Position numbers and translations under genes: made by a program. A DNA stretch of 64,000 nucleotides from the NCBI GenBank assembly GCA_036925085.1, contig JAUPFP010000001.1, positions 7,466,688-7,530,687 of the forward strand. Reading direction: 5' to 3'. A model generated the notes under the pieces. It ran no database searches. It saw only the letters and a program-made list of their open reading frames with translations, and had not been told where the DNA came from. Each line of letters starts with the position of its first letter. Position 1 is the first letter of the stretch. Shown one piece after another: positions 33,201 to 43,545 of the stretch. Source of the DNA: Brachycybe producta. Taxonomy: Eukaryota; Arthropoda; Diplopoda; Playtdesmida; Andrognathidae.

Positions 33201-35140
33201 ATGGGTAGACGCAACAACAAGTCGAGGAAGGCGACTTTAAATTATGACGAACACACAAACGAAAACACTAAAGGAAACGGTGAAAACGCAAACGGCAAAA
33301 ACAATATTCCTGACAACGTGCATGAAAAAATTGACGAAGGAAAGGCGTTGCCAAACGTGCCCTGTGACCCACATAAGAAAAAAACCACGAGACGCAGAAA
33401 CTTTAATTGTCCGCTCTGCCATGTCCCTACCCATGGCCGTCTCATAAGGCACTTACGTGACCATCATAAAGAAAAGACAGAACAAGAGTGTCAAGATATT
33501 AACAATGAAACGCAAGACAAATTTATGAACGGTCCACCACAACTAGATTGGGGACTAGTAAAAAAGTGGTTTGGGCCTCTTATTAACAACTTGATTGTGC
33601 GCCAAGGGATGAGATGCATACATCACGTGGGTTCACGTTTCGAGAACCTTCCTTCTGTGTGGGAGCAGGGCACGTTGGGTGACAACCCGGACGTCGTTGA
33701 CGAAGAACCCATTGACAAAGGAGAATTTGGTATGGAAGACGATGACGATGGTGCTTTGCCGATAGTGTTTCCTTGCAAGAACTATCGTGCGGGATCCGTA
33801 CTTGCCAAGATGCAAGCGGAAAATTTAACCATGCGCTACAACCTGTCCTTCTTTACGGATTTTATCAATCACATGGAGACTGAGAAGATCTATTGAGCCC
33901 GTGCGCATCAGCTCACGTACGCAAGACTGGTTGCAAGGGTGTTGTATCATATTAACATCTCAACAGACGACAAGCACCAGACACCAATGCCGAGCTTTAT
34001 GATACACACCCACCACGTACACAATTACGCACTATGGCTCACACGTGTTGGCACGAAAGCAAGCACCATCGTAAGTCTTTACCGCAACGTACTTATTTAC
34101 CTTCGTTACCTGACGACTGCAACAGATTTGAGGGTCAAGGATCGCCGCTTGTACAACGACTTGGCGCACGTCGTAGAAGTAATTAAGCGATTCATGGCAC
34201 GGGCCAAGAAGGAACAGAAAGCTGAAAGCCGTGCGAAAAAGAGCGAAGATGCGGTGAAAGATGCCTTCACCGAAGAAACTGTGGCCACGTCTACATCGTT
34301 AGTAAGCGACCCTGCACTCCTGGAGGACGTAAACGACTCACTTATGCGCATTCTTGACAAAGGGTTTAATGCTATCGATTATTGCATGGTTACACGCTAT
34401 TTAATGCTTGTCATAGCATCTTACGGAATTCGGCAATCGGCCATAATCAATCTTCGCCTATGCGAATACCTGAATCGCAGGGAAGCAGTGTCAGGAGACA
34501 ATGTGTTCTTCGTGCGCGACCATAAGACGTCTGCCACGGGTCCTCAGGGCATCTCCCTAACATCAGACCAGATGTCCATGTTTGAGGTCTTATTACCATC
34601 TCCTCAGACCAATGGTTGATGTCCTGAACATGGAGAATTTCTTCCTCAATACCGTGGGCACAGCGTAGAACAGTCCTTCTCGAGAGTTTTCGCAGACGTC
34701 AGCAAAGTACGGGGTGCCGTTCACTGTCACCCGTACGCGGTGCTCTCTCCAGACTTCCATTGCGGGGAAGTCGAAAAATGAACGAGAAGATCTGCAGAGC
34801 TCTAAAACATCGAGAGCTCACTGCAGAACGTTCGTACCGCCAACCGAACGTGGAGCAAACCGCACAAGACTCTGCTCTTATTCGCGAACTCATCTCCACA
34901 TCCCGTGAGAAGAGCACGCAAAACACGATTGACGCAGACGCTCAACCATGCACGTCGTCAGGCGTTACACACCCTAGAGGGGAAAGATCGTTCAGGCCTT
35001 TCGTCGTCTACCCAGACAGCGACGACGATAGCAGTCCGTCTACCCACGATGCGAGGAGTTCTCGGAAACGAACTTTTGACAGTCGTCATAGTCGCTTTCG
35101 CGGGATTCCGATCATACATTCCAATTCAGACTCTTCGTGA
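33201..35140 (+). pseudogene. Tyrosine recombinase (Crypton-like), unit 2, inactivated
   Basis: A head-to-tail second copy of the recombinase gene, roughly 85-90% alike at the DNA level. Residues 1-231 are open (33201-33896) and include the same C2H2 finger. CGT-to-TGA after EKIY stops it. The second part (33939-34619) carries GIRQSAI and the DHKTS lysine. An inserted base near 34590 and TGG-to-TAG near 34669 break the catalytic domain. The last part (34760-35140) has KHRELTAERSY (His and Tyr nucleophile region) and the full Ser/Asp-rich tail ending SDSS. It keeps the bases missing from unit 1 near 32273, so it documents the original C-terminus. Confidence 0.85.
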
Positions 35141-35417
35141 AGTGGGTAAAAAAACCTGCATGTGCATCAGTGTTCTCGTGTCTGCCGTGCTTCCTTATCT
35201 TTCTTGTACCTCAAAACGAAGAGATCTCGGAAGAGAACTTTTGACGCTTGTCATAGTCACTTTCGCAGTTTTCCGTACAAACGATACGTTACGGCTCTTC
35301 GTGAGTGCTTGTGTTTGTGCATCAGTGTTCTTTGGATGCATGAGTGGGGGTATTTGTTGGGAGTGTGTTTGCATGTGTGCCTGCTTGCATGTTTTTTCCT
35401 GTAATGTCCTGTCCTGT

Positions 35418-35504
35418 CTCTCTTCGATGTATCTCCACCTTGTCGTGGTGAGGAGGCTTGAGCCTGTTTTATATAAAGGTCGCTAAGAGAGATACAATTC
35501 ATAT
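35418..35504 (+). repeat. Conserved 3' segment of recombinase unit (copy B)
   Basis: Same order as copy A, with the hairpin CACCTTGTCGTGGTG at 35436-35450. Located after unit 2. Confidence 0.8.
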
Positions 35505-35538
35505 GTGGCGGTTATAGGGTATATTCGTAAACCACCAC

Positions 35539-36222
35539 GCTACTACTCTCATCGTGCTATTGCACGACCGTGAAGTAGCAGGACTAAAATAAACTAAGTC
35601 CTAAATAAATGTTGTACTGACAGATACAGCATAATGCGGTCTTTGGGTCTTCGATAACCGCATGCTACTCATTTCATTGTGCTATTGCACGACTGTGAAG
35701 TAGTAGAACAAAAAGACTACCGCATGCTACTCATTGCATCATGCTATGGCACAACAGTGAAGTACCAGGACTAAAATACACTAAGTCCTAAATAAATGTT
35801 GTACTGACAGAAACAACATAATGCGGTCTTTGGGTCTTCAAAAACCGCATGCTACTCATTGCATCGTGCTATTGCACAACTGTGAAGTAGCAAGACAAAA
35901 ATACTTTACCACGTGCTACTCATTGCATCGTGCTATGGCACGACAGTGAAGTAGCAAAGGAAAAGTCCGAAAAAAAGCTGTAATGACCGAAATACAGCAA
36001 AGTGCGGTTCTTATGTGGTTCTTGGCACTTCGAAATCCGCATGTTTTGTCCTGTCCTGTCCCTCTTCGATGTATCTCCACCTTGTCGTGGTGAGGAGGCT
36101 TCAGCCTGTTTTATATAAAGGCCGCTAAGAGAGATACAATTCATATGTGGCGGTTATAGGGTATATTCGTAAACTGCCACGCTACTACTCTCATCGTGTT
36201 ATTGCACGAACGTGAAGTAGCA
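35539..36222. repeat. Array of six stem-loop repeats
   Basis: GCTACT...AGTAGC-type stem-loops begin at about 35539, 35664, 35726, 35851, 35915 and 36181 (a seventh relative lies at 32878). Inside most is a second stem, TCGTGC-TATT-GCACGA or variants. Between them are GGACTAAAATAAACTAAGTCC and GCGGTCTT...AACCGC hairpins. Compensating variation (for example GCATGA/TCGTGC changes) is only partly seen. The array resembles multiplied ends of the recombinase element, possibly its recombination sites. Confidence 0.8.
36060..36146 (+). repeat. Conserved 3' segment of recombinase unit (copy C)
   Basis: Third copy of the TATCTCCACCTTGTCGTGGT, then GAGGAGGCTT, then TATATAAAGGCCGC block, embedded in the stem-loop array. 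No recombinase ORF precedes it directly, so it is probably a truncated unit. Confidence 0.75.
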
Positions 36223-36284
36223 AGAAAAAAGTTCTAAGTCGAATAAGCCTAACACCGAGAGAACAGGTATGATTTTCGGTGATC

Positions 36285-36418
36285 GATAAAGTTAAGATGG
36301 AGTTACGACAGGGGACCGTAAACCCCTGGCGTACCTATGACTTTCTTAAGGTAGCCAAATGCCTCGTCATTTAATTGGTGACGTGCACGAATGAATTAAT
36401 ATGATTCTCACTTTCCCT
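36285..36418 (+). pseudogene. 28S rRNA gene segment spanning the R2 site to the R1 site
   Basis: From CTATGACTTTCTTAAGGTAG through CCAAATGCCTCGTCATTTAA and TTGGTGACGTGCA to TTCCCT, this follows the conserved nuclear 28S rRNA sequence with changes at variable positions. The R2 cleavage point (TTAAGG/TAGCC) is at 36351/36352. Upstream, 36285-36333 is only weakly 28S-like (GTAAAC...GGCGTAC against GGTAAACGGCGGGAGTAAC). Homology stops about 67 bp past the R2 site; the R1 site is known to be 74 bp past it. This is a diverged rDNA remnant. Confidence 0.85.
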
Positions 36419-39300
36419 GGGGAATTTTAATGGATTCCAGGTCAGGGGCAGTTTTCTCTCCTGGAGAGACGGCTAGTGTTGTTCAGGAGGCGTTTTTTCA
36501 AGCTTGTCATGGGAGTATGCCTGCTGCACAGCGATTTCTTCCCCCTTCAGGATGCGCATGGTGGAGCGAGGAGCTGGATCAGTTAAGGCGAAAGGTTAGG
36601 CGAGGGAGGCGCGATTACCAGGGATGTTCGGAAGATGAGCGGAGAGTTTTCCTCAGAGATAGGTACAGAGACCTTCGGAACGAATATAAAAGGATGATTG
36701 TAAACAGCAAGATCCGTAGTTGGGAAAATGACTGTTGTGTTGCTTCTGACCAAGATCCGTTCGGGCTCCCCTTCAAATTGTTGAGGGGTTCCAGAAGAAG
36801 GAAATGTCCGGTTACGGACTGTCGGTTGCCTCAGGGAACATGGGTGAATGATATTGGCAGAATTCATATACTGAGATTGAGACAGTATTTTCCAGACGAT
36901 GACATATTAACGGATAAAAAGATGCACATGAGGATAAGGGAGGGGGGGGGATGGAAAGTGGAGCATGAATGACCCTCTCTTTTCAGAGCACGAGTTGCAG
37001 GATGCCATTGTTGCGGTTAAGATTAGGAAGGCCCTGGGTCCCGACGGGTTTCCAGCGGCCGGATTAAAATGTGCTGGAAGCAATCCCGGCAGTCTTGCTT
37101 GGACTCTTAAATAAATGTTTGGAAAACAGTGTCTTCCAAGAGGTCTGGAAGGAGGCGAGAGTTGTATGGCTGCCCAAGCCGGAGAGCGAGAAGCTCAGAC
37201 CTATCTGCCTTCTCCCGGTGCTGGTCAAGGTGTTGGACAAAATGCTGGCCCGTCGATTATTGCACTATTTGGAAAGGGAGTCGTGGCTGTCTGAGGAGCA
37301 GTTCGGCTTTCGTAGGGGGAGGAGATCAATTGGGACCATAAATAGGTATTTAGAATGGGTGCGTAAATCCCATTTATTGGGTCGCCATGCCATGGTCCTG
37401 ATGCTAGACATATAAAATGCTTTTAATTCGGCATAGTATCCTGCAATCGTGGCCAGCTTGGAGAGGGTTCATTGCCCTGGAAATTTGGCCAGGTGTATTA
37501 AGAATTTTCTCGAAGGTCGGAGCGTGGTATCTGAAGGTGTGAGAATGGACACGAGTCGTGGGTGTCCGCAAGGGTCCTGTCTCGGGCCAGTGTTATGGAT
37601 TCTGCTAATGGAGGAGTTGTTAATTCGGGTGAAAGATGCGTTAGGGGAGGGTGAGGCATGTCAAGCCTTTGCTGACGACTTCCTCCTTATGATTGGGGGA
37701 GTTCAGTTAAAGTTATCGAGAGGAGATCGGCGATAATATGGGGATCATGAATATAAACTGGAGTTCGAGTAGACAAGACTATGTGTCTTTTTCACCCGGT
37801 TAGACGGGTTTTGTGGGGACCAGTGATAGTTCTTTCTGGTGCGAGGGTCCTTCCGTCGGCGTCGGCTAGGTACCTAGGGGTGGTAGTGGATGCATCTTTC
37901 ACTTGGATCCCGCATGTGGTGTATGTTCAACGGAAGGTAGCCCCAGTGGCGGCAAGGCTTTCTATTGTCTGTGGTAAGAGGTGGGGTACTCACCCCAGGG
38001 TGCTGAGACGTATCTATGATGCTGCGATTGCACCCATGGTGCTCTACAGTGCTGAGTGTTGGGGAGCCCGAGCAATGAATTCTTGTATAATGAGAAGGTT
38101 GGATTTGCTGCAGATCTATTGTCAATTTGTCGGGCGTTCAGGACTTCTACTAGGGCTCTCCAGGTTCTGGCTGGGATTTCTCCTTTGAGCATTGCCGCTA
38201 AGGCACGCTACGGGCTTTGGAACGATAGGACAACAAATTTAACAAGATACGATTTGCCTCTTGTGGATGGTTGCACTCGGCATCCAGGGGATTTAGTGAG
38301 GTTTCCTGTGGGGGTGTACTCAGAGCAGGCCCTGGGACATTGAGATGGTGGGCTTTACAGATGGATCCAGGAGGAGGACAAGAGTAGGTTGGGCATGGAT
38401 TTTGATTAAGGGAGAAGTTGGGTTGTCCTCTAGGGCTGCTAGACTGTGCAATGGATGTTCAATTTTTCAGGTGGAACTTGTAGCAATAAACGATTTGGTT
38501 TGGGAGCTAGTTAAGTTAAAAGGGGAGAGGGGTTCCAGGATGGAATACTGCGGTGTTCAGACTCACAGGGAGCACTTAACGTTATTGGCGAGGGTAGTAC
38601 GACGTGCGAGGATGCTTTTAGCAAATCTTGGTTTGGTTCGCTTAAGTGAACTGGGTTGTAGGGTTTCCTTGTATTGGGTTCGGGCCCACGCGGGCACGCC
38701 CGGAAATGAGACAGCTGATCAATTGGCTGAGGCTAGCTTGGAGCTTGAGGAATTGACATTTCATACCTTGCCGTTATCGCATTTAAAGAAGAGGTACAGG
38801 AATTTGGGTTTTGGGTGGTGGCAGCGTCTTTGGGATGAGGCTTCCACCGGACGTCAGGTGTACTCTTGCATCAAAGTAGTTTCTGAGGGGAGGGAAAGGA
38901 TTGTCTCGGGGGTATGGCTCATTTGTTGACTGGGCACGGACCCTTTAATAGCTATTACCATCGGCTGATTTGTGCCCGTGCGGAGATGGCCCAGATAATC
39001 TTAAGCACATCTGTTTCGAATGTGGGCTCCAACACAGGGTCGAGGCGAGAGGCTAAGAATGAAAATTGTACATGCAGGGCGAATGGAATGGCCGTGTGAC
39101 CTGGGTTTTCTTTGCAGGGAGGATGAGAGGGCTTTCTTTCGGGTTTTCTGTGCGGCCGCTGTGGTGACTGGAGGGAGAATTGAGGGGGGTGGAGATGAGA
39201 TACATACTGGAGAGGATCAAACGACGGTGCAGTAGACGAATGGATCTTCGCAGGGGTGTTTTCACAATGGGATTCGATACCATCTATAAATTCGCCCCTT
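36419..39300 (+). pseudogene. R1/I-like LINE ORF2 remnant (RT, RNase H, C2HC)
   Basis: Starts at the 28S breakpoint, inside the region just before RT (WWSEELDQLRRKVRRGRR, 36430-36972). RT follows in several frames: KALGPDGFPA, then LRPICLLPVLVKVLDKMLAR, FGFRRGRRSIG, LMLDI-NAFN with a stop between (catalytic Asp; 37071-37430), CPQGSCLGPVLWILLMEELL and AFADDF (37550-37690), then YLGVVVDASFTW (37870). RNase H is at 38345-38750 (FTDGS, then QVELVAI, then NETADQLA). A frameshifted HLLTGHGPFNSYYHR with a Cys-rich motif follows (38914-39060). It is 5'-truncated (no endonuclease) with about eight interruptions. Its position at the canonical R1 site supports an R1-like identity, although RNase H is more typical of the I group. 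Confidence 0.8.
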
Positions 39301-39694
39301 CTCATCGCCTGTGCTGTATTGATTATACTGACTGAGAGAGTTGCCTTAGTCGCACAGGGGGCCTCCCTCGAGGATTGACATTGTATGGGTGTGCAATAGT
39401 CAATTGGTGTCTAGCCTTGATGATAAGGTGTCTAGACTAACCCCTTTCAGGCTCGGCCTTGAATTTTCTCGCTCTCAGTTCCTTTGTCCAGTTGATTATT
39501 CGCCAAGTCCCTTGGGCATGCAGTGCGCCTTGCACCTTGCGCCCTGCATGTCTAAGTGAGGACTTAAATCTGTTTAACTTTAGGAAATTACCGATTTAGT
39601 GTTATATAGTCCGGGTGGTTGGTGGCTGCGGTATGTTTGGACATGTGAAATGACTCAAAGCCTCAGGCGGGGGAGTCTTAAAATTCAAAACTGA
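39301..39694. other. 3' region of the LINE and spacer
   Basis: No coding motif. Probably the 3' UTR of the upstream LINE. I looked for the 28S sequence expected 3' of an R1 insertion (TATCTAGCGAAACCACAGCC) and did not find it. Confidence 0.4.
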
Positions 39695-40699
39695 ATGTCC
39701 CTTATAAGAGACAAAGATGTAGTCGTTGGGTTTTCTGATGGCTCAAAGATGAATAAAAGAGTTGGCTGGGCATGGGTTATTATACAAGACGGAGTGAAAA
39801 GATCTGAAGGCGGCGGTCGGATCCCTGACGCATGCTCTGTCTTTCAGGCAGAATTGATTGCCCTGGAAAACATGCTCAGCAACTTACATCTGAACATGAG
39901 AAGCCAGGAGAAGGTATCCTCTGTTGTTATATGTGTTGATGCATTTTCAGTTCTGCAGGTTGCTACCAAGGGCGACCTAAACTATCCCCTAGCTGTTGAA
40001 GCAAACCGACATTTAGGCTCTCTTCAGAGACTAGGATGTAACCCCAGAGTGATGTGGATAAAAGCTCATGCAGGCCATAAATGGAATGAAGTTGTTGATC
40101 AACTAGCAAAGGCCAACACAATGAAAAATATGCATGATGTATATCCATATCCAAAGGGGTTTATTACATCCAAAATGGTTAATAAGAAAGCTAAATGGCA
40201 GCAACTGTGGGATAGTGCGATAACAGGTTGTCAGGTCTACAATCTGTTTCCAAATCCAGATGTAGACAGGATCATAACAGGCAAAATGGTACATTTGGTT
40301 ACAGGACATGGTCCCTTTAACAGGTATCTTGCAAGATTCAAGATAAAAACTGTGAACTTGTGTATTTGTGGTAAAGAGGAGGACACTATGGAACATGTGA
40401 TATTTAGGTGTGAAAATAGCACACGGTATTCGGCAAGGGGTAAACTTCGTAGAAATTTACAGAGGGCCTTTGTGTGTCACTGGCCATGCGATGTTTTACT
40501 TGTGATGAGTCCAGAAATCACATGTTTTAAAGAGTTTGCAGAGGAGGCGGTTTTTAATTATGAAGAATCCGAAATTAAATTTTATAGGGGAGCACGTCCT
40601 CTATTCTTTTATCCTTTTATTTTTGAAGGATTATTTTATATCCTATTTTATATAATTTATATTTTTTTTATATCTATTTTTATCAAAAATTTTTTTTAG
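39695..40699 (+). pseudogene. 5'-truncated LINE: RNase H and C2HC C-terminus
   Basis: A 334-residue open frame holding only the C-terminal end of an R1/I-type ORF2. RNase H: GFSDGS (Asp), QAELIALE (Glu), CVDAFSVLQ (Asp), WIKAHAGHKWNEVVDQLA (His and last Asp). Then KMVHLVTGHGPFNRYLARF, C-x-C-G-x7-H-x4-C (CICGKEEDTMEHVIFRC) and a WPCDVLLVM tail. All four RNase H acidic positions are present. The AT-rich 3' end (40640-40810) is probably UTR/tail. The endonuclease and RT are missing, so this is a dead-on-arrival copy despite the intact frame. It is distinct from the other LINEs here in sequence. Confidence 0.85.
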
Positions 40700-42406
40700 A
40701 ATTTTATATTAATATATTTATATAATACTTGTTTTAAAATAAAAATTACATTTAAACAGATATTTATTTCCGTTTGTTTATATTTTTAAGTAAAGTGTCA
40801 TCAAGTAAAATAAATTTAATAGAACTGCCTTAGGGCAGGGGCATGGGGTGGCTGCAACAAGAAAGTGGGTATTTATTGCCTAAAGCCGAAAGGCGGGTGG
40901 GCAATGGCGAAAGCCAGAAATTTATAAATGTCCCTGACCCTACCCCCATAGCTTGTATCGCCTTGTCGTGGTGTGGGGGCTTGTCGGGTCCTCCGAGGGC
41001 TGTCGGCCAAGGTCCAACCAAGCCGGAGTGGCCTCGGAGATCAACCCTACTAAATGATACAATTTTCTATTCTGAGCTACACTACTTCTTTTCTTGTGTA
41101 GCTACAACTCTTAATTCCCTACCTGAGGCCTAGGCTCCATCCTTGCGGAAACCACACTTTCGTTCCATGTGGGGACCACCAAAACACAGCTTAAACCCCA
41201 GAGCTAACCCGCTCTGGAGCTAGCTAGGCCACAACTGCAAAACACTCAAGGTTGTGACCGAAACTAGCAGGCTGTGATAATAATGGCAAGAATAAATTTA
41301 TAGGGGCTAGCCATACCCTATATATGTACTGTATAGTAAATGAGGATAGTTAACATTTTTAAAATATTAATCGAGAGATAGCCCTAGCTCGATTGGTTTT
41401 AAAGGACCTGGAGAAACGATTGAACGTGACGATATCTTTTCCGAGTGTTGAGTATCTCAGCCGCCCCAGGAAATGCTCGGTAATCTGTAGGCTGTGGTAA
41501 CGACAAATTTCCTATGGGGAATAGCCATACCCAAATTATGGATGCTCTATCTTATAAGGATAAGGATTTAACGACCACCAATAGTGGAAGGGCCTAATCA
41601 GGTGGAGTAAAATCCCATCACAGTAACAGCCGCTGTGATGGGACACCCGACTCCACTAGTTGTCATGCACAGCATGTCGTGGAGTAATAGCATACGGCAA
41701 GATCCTTGTGCCTGACATGCCCCAACCAAATTACTCGGCGGAGTGGTCTGGCCTCTATCAAGCACAGGGATCTACGGCTCCCTGCAACCGTGAGATGGGC
41801 CGTCCGTACCACTCGGCCTAAGATTATATCAGGGTCGAAGTACGGACGGGCTGGGACCCCGTTAGCGTCCCCCGGGTTAGCTTCCTAGTTGGAGAATGCG
41901 TGTTGCCTGGCTCAGGGGCGGGGAGCCTGAGATATTTCTAGTTGCAACTAATGGAACCTATAACTGTTGAAAAAGAAATTACTATACACGGCGACAGCCT
42001 ATGGAGAAGAACAAGATAATAATGACCGATTATGGAATGAATTGAGTATAGAATCTCAAACTCAATATAGACTGGAGTGGGAGTCAGTGATCCTCCCTTA
42101 AATCTCAAAAGCTGCGGAAGAATACGTGAGACTATTGCAAGTTAACAACTGGAGTGGGACCAGGACGTAAATTAAGATTAAAAGATAATTTTATCAAAGA
42201 AATGGTGAGGAAATCAAAGAAATAACTCATTGAAAAACTACTCCAAAAACAGAATAGGCTTAAATATCAGGGAAGGATTAGATCGGCTAGCGTGGGGTCA
42301 CAAGCTAAGAGGAAACGCACAGAACAATTAACAGCCACAGGGGGGACAAACAGATGATAGCTATAATGGAAATAGTTTAGAAGACGATCTATTCGATCTT
42401 CCTCCG

Positions 42407-43545
42407 ATGGGTCTGTTAAAAGCCATGTATAGGAAAGTAGACCTGATTAAAACAGCAATCAGTAGGGAACAAAATAGCAAGATTTCATTTAATAAAGTGG
42501 ATCAAAAATTGGTCTTCGAAAGCCTTGACGAAATAATAAAGATATTCACCATAATTGGAGAGAAAAATCATGAACTCAAACTTGCTAAAACTGGAACTCA
42601 GGATGACACTGCTCAGCAAGGTCTTTGGGAAACTGGAAGAAGTAATGTCTGTAGAGAAACCGAATTCCCTGCGATAAGACAAGTATTTGGCAGTAGTGGG
42701 CAAGACCAGGGGAGGGAATATCGTAATCAACGATCAAAAAAAAAACTTATTAACCCAGTAAAGATTTGAATATAAGAACCACTTTGAGCGAGAATATTAT
42801 TCTAGTGCAATCTAAGGAGCAAGGGGTTCCTCCACTTACAATACGAAGAACCCTACAAAATTGTATATCAGTTGATGATTTAGGGGGCAATTTAAAAAGC
42901 GTCAGGAAAGGATGCAATGGAACACTAATACTAGAGGCCAATAATAGCATTCAAAAAGGAAGATTGGTAGAAAACTTAAAGGATATGAGAGTTAACTTTC
43001 GACAAACCTAAACGTACGGTACCGAAGATAATTATAACATGGGTTGATGCTGATAAAGATACAGCCACTATAATGGAGGAACTAGTAAGAGACAACGAGG
43101 AATTAAAAACAATGATCGGTAGCGATCAGACCTTCCGAGAGAGAATGGAATGGGTGGCTAACCGAACATGCAGAAACGTAACAAAAAAGAACGTAATCAT
43201 TAGAGTACAGCCCAAAATATATAAGGCAGTCTCCGGAGATTAGAAAGTTAATCTCGGGTGGATCCGACATAAGAGTTGAAGAGTGGGTCGACGTCACTCA
43301 AGTGTTTTAAATGTAACCAATTTGGCCATCGCGCAGTTGATTGTAAAAAGACAACTGAGGCCTGTATAAATTGTGGGAAAGAACATAAAGTAGCCACTTG
43401 TCGAGTGGGCAAGATGGACTGTATCAACTGTAAAATGAAGAACAAACAAGAGAGGAGCCATAGTGCCCGAGAAAGAAAGTGCCCAGTATTTGAGCAAGTA
43501 TGGGAGAGATCAAGGGCCCAAGTAATTATGGAAAGTGATATGGCG
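42407..43545 (+). pseudogene. LINE copy 1 ORF1 (Gag-like, CCHC knuckles), frameshifted
   Basis: Fragments in three frames: DLFDLPPMGLLKAMYRKVDL at about 42390-42770, an internal segment at 42766-43010, and the C-terminal nucleic-acid-binding part at 43276-43545. That part has three zinc knuckles: CFKCNQFGHRAVDC, CINCGKEHKVATC and CINC...H...CP. ORF1 proteins of this type coat LINE RNA. Alignment by eye with copy 2 (47719-48996) shows clear similarity throughout. Confidence 0.8.

Noticed and set aside
30618-34619. DIRS-type retrotransposon
   Set aside because: No reverse transcriptase, RNase H or methyltransferase segment accompanies the recombinase units; the RT-bearing sequence downstream belongs to a LINE separated by 28S sequence.
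35539-36222. 28S-like word ACTACTCTCATCGT inside two stem-loop repeats
   Set aside because: About 14 bases resemble a 28S segment elsewhere in the gene, but the flanks do not match and sister repeats lack it; too short to claim.
36285-36418. Mitochondrial or bacterial large-subunit rRNA
   Set aside because: The TTAAGGTAGCCAAATGCC and CGTCAT-TAATT-GTGACG words are those of nuclear 28S; bacterial and mitochondrial versions read differently in this stretch.
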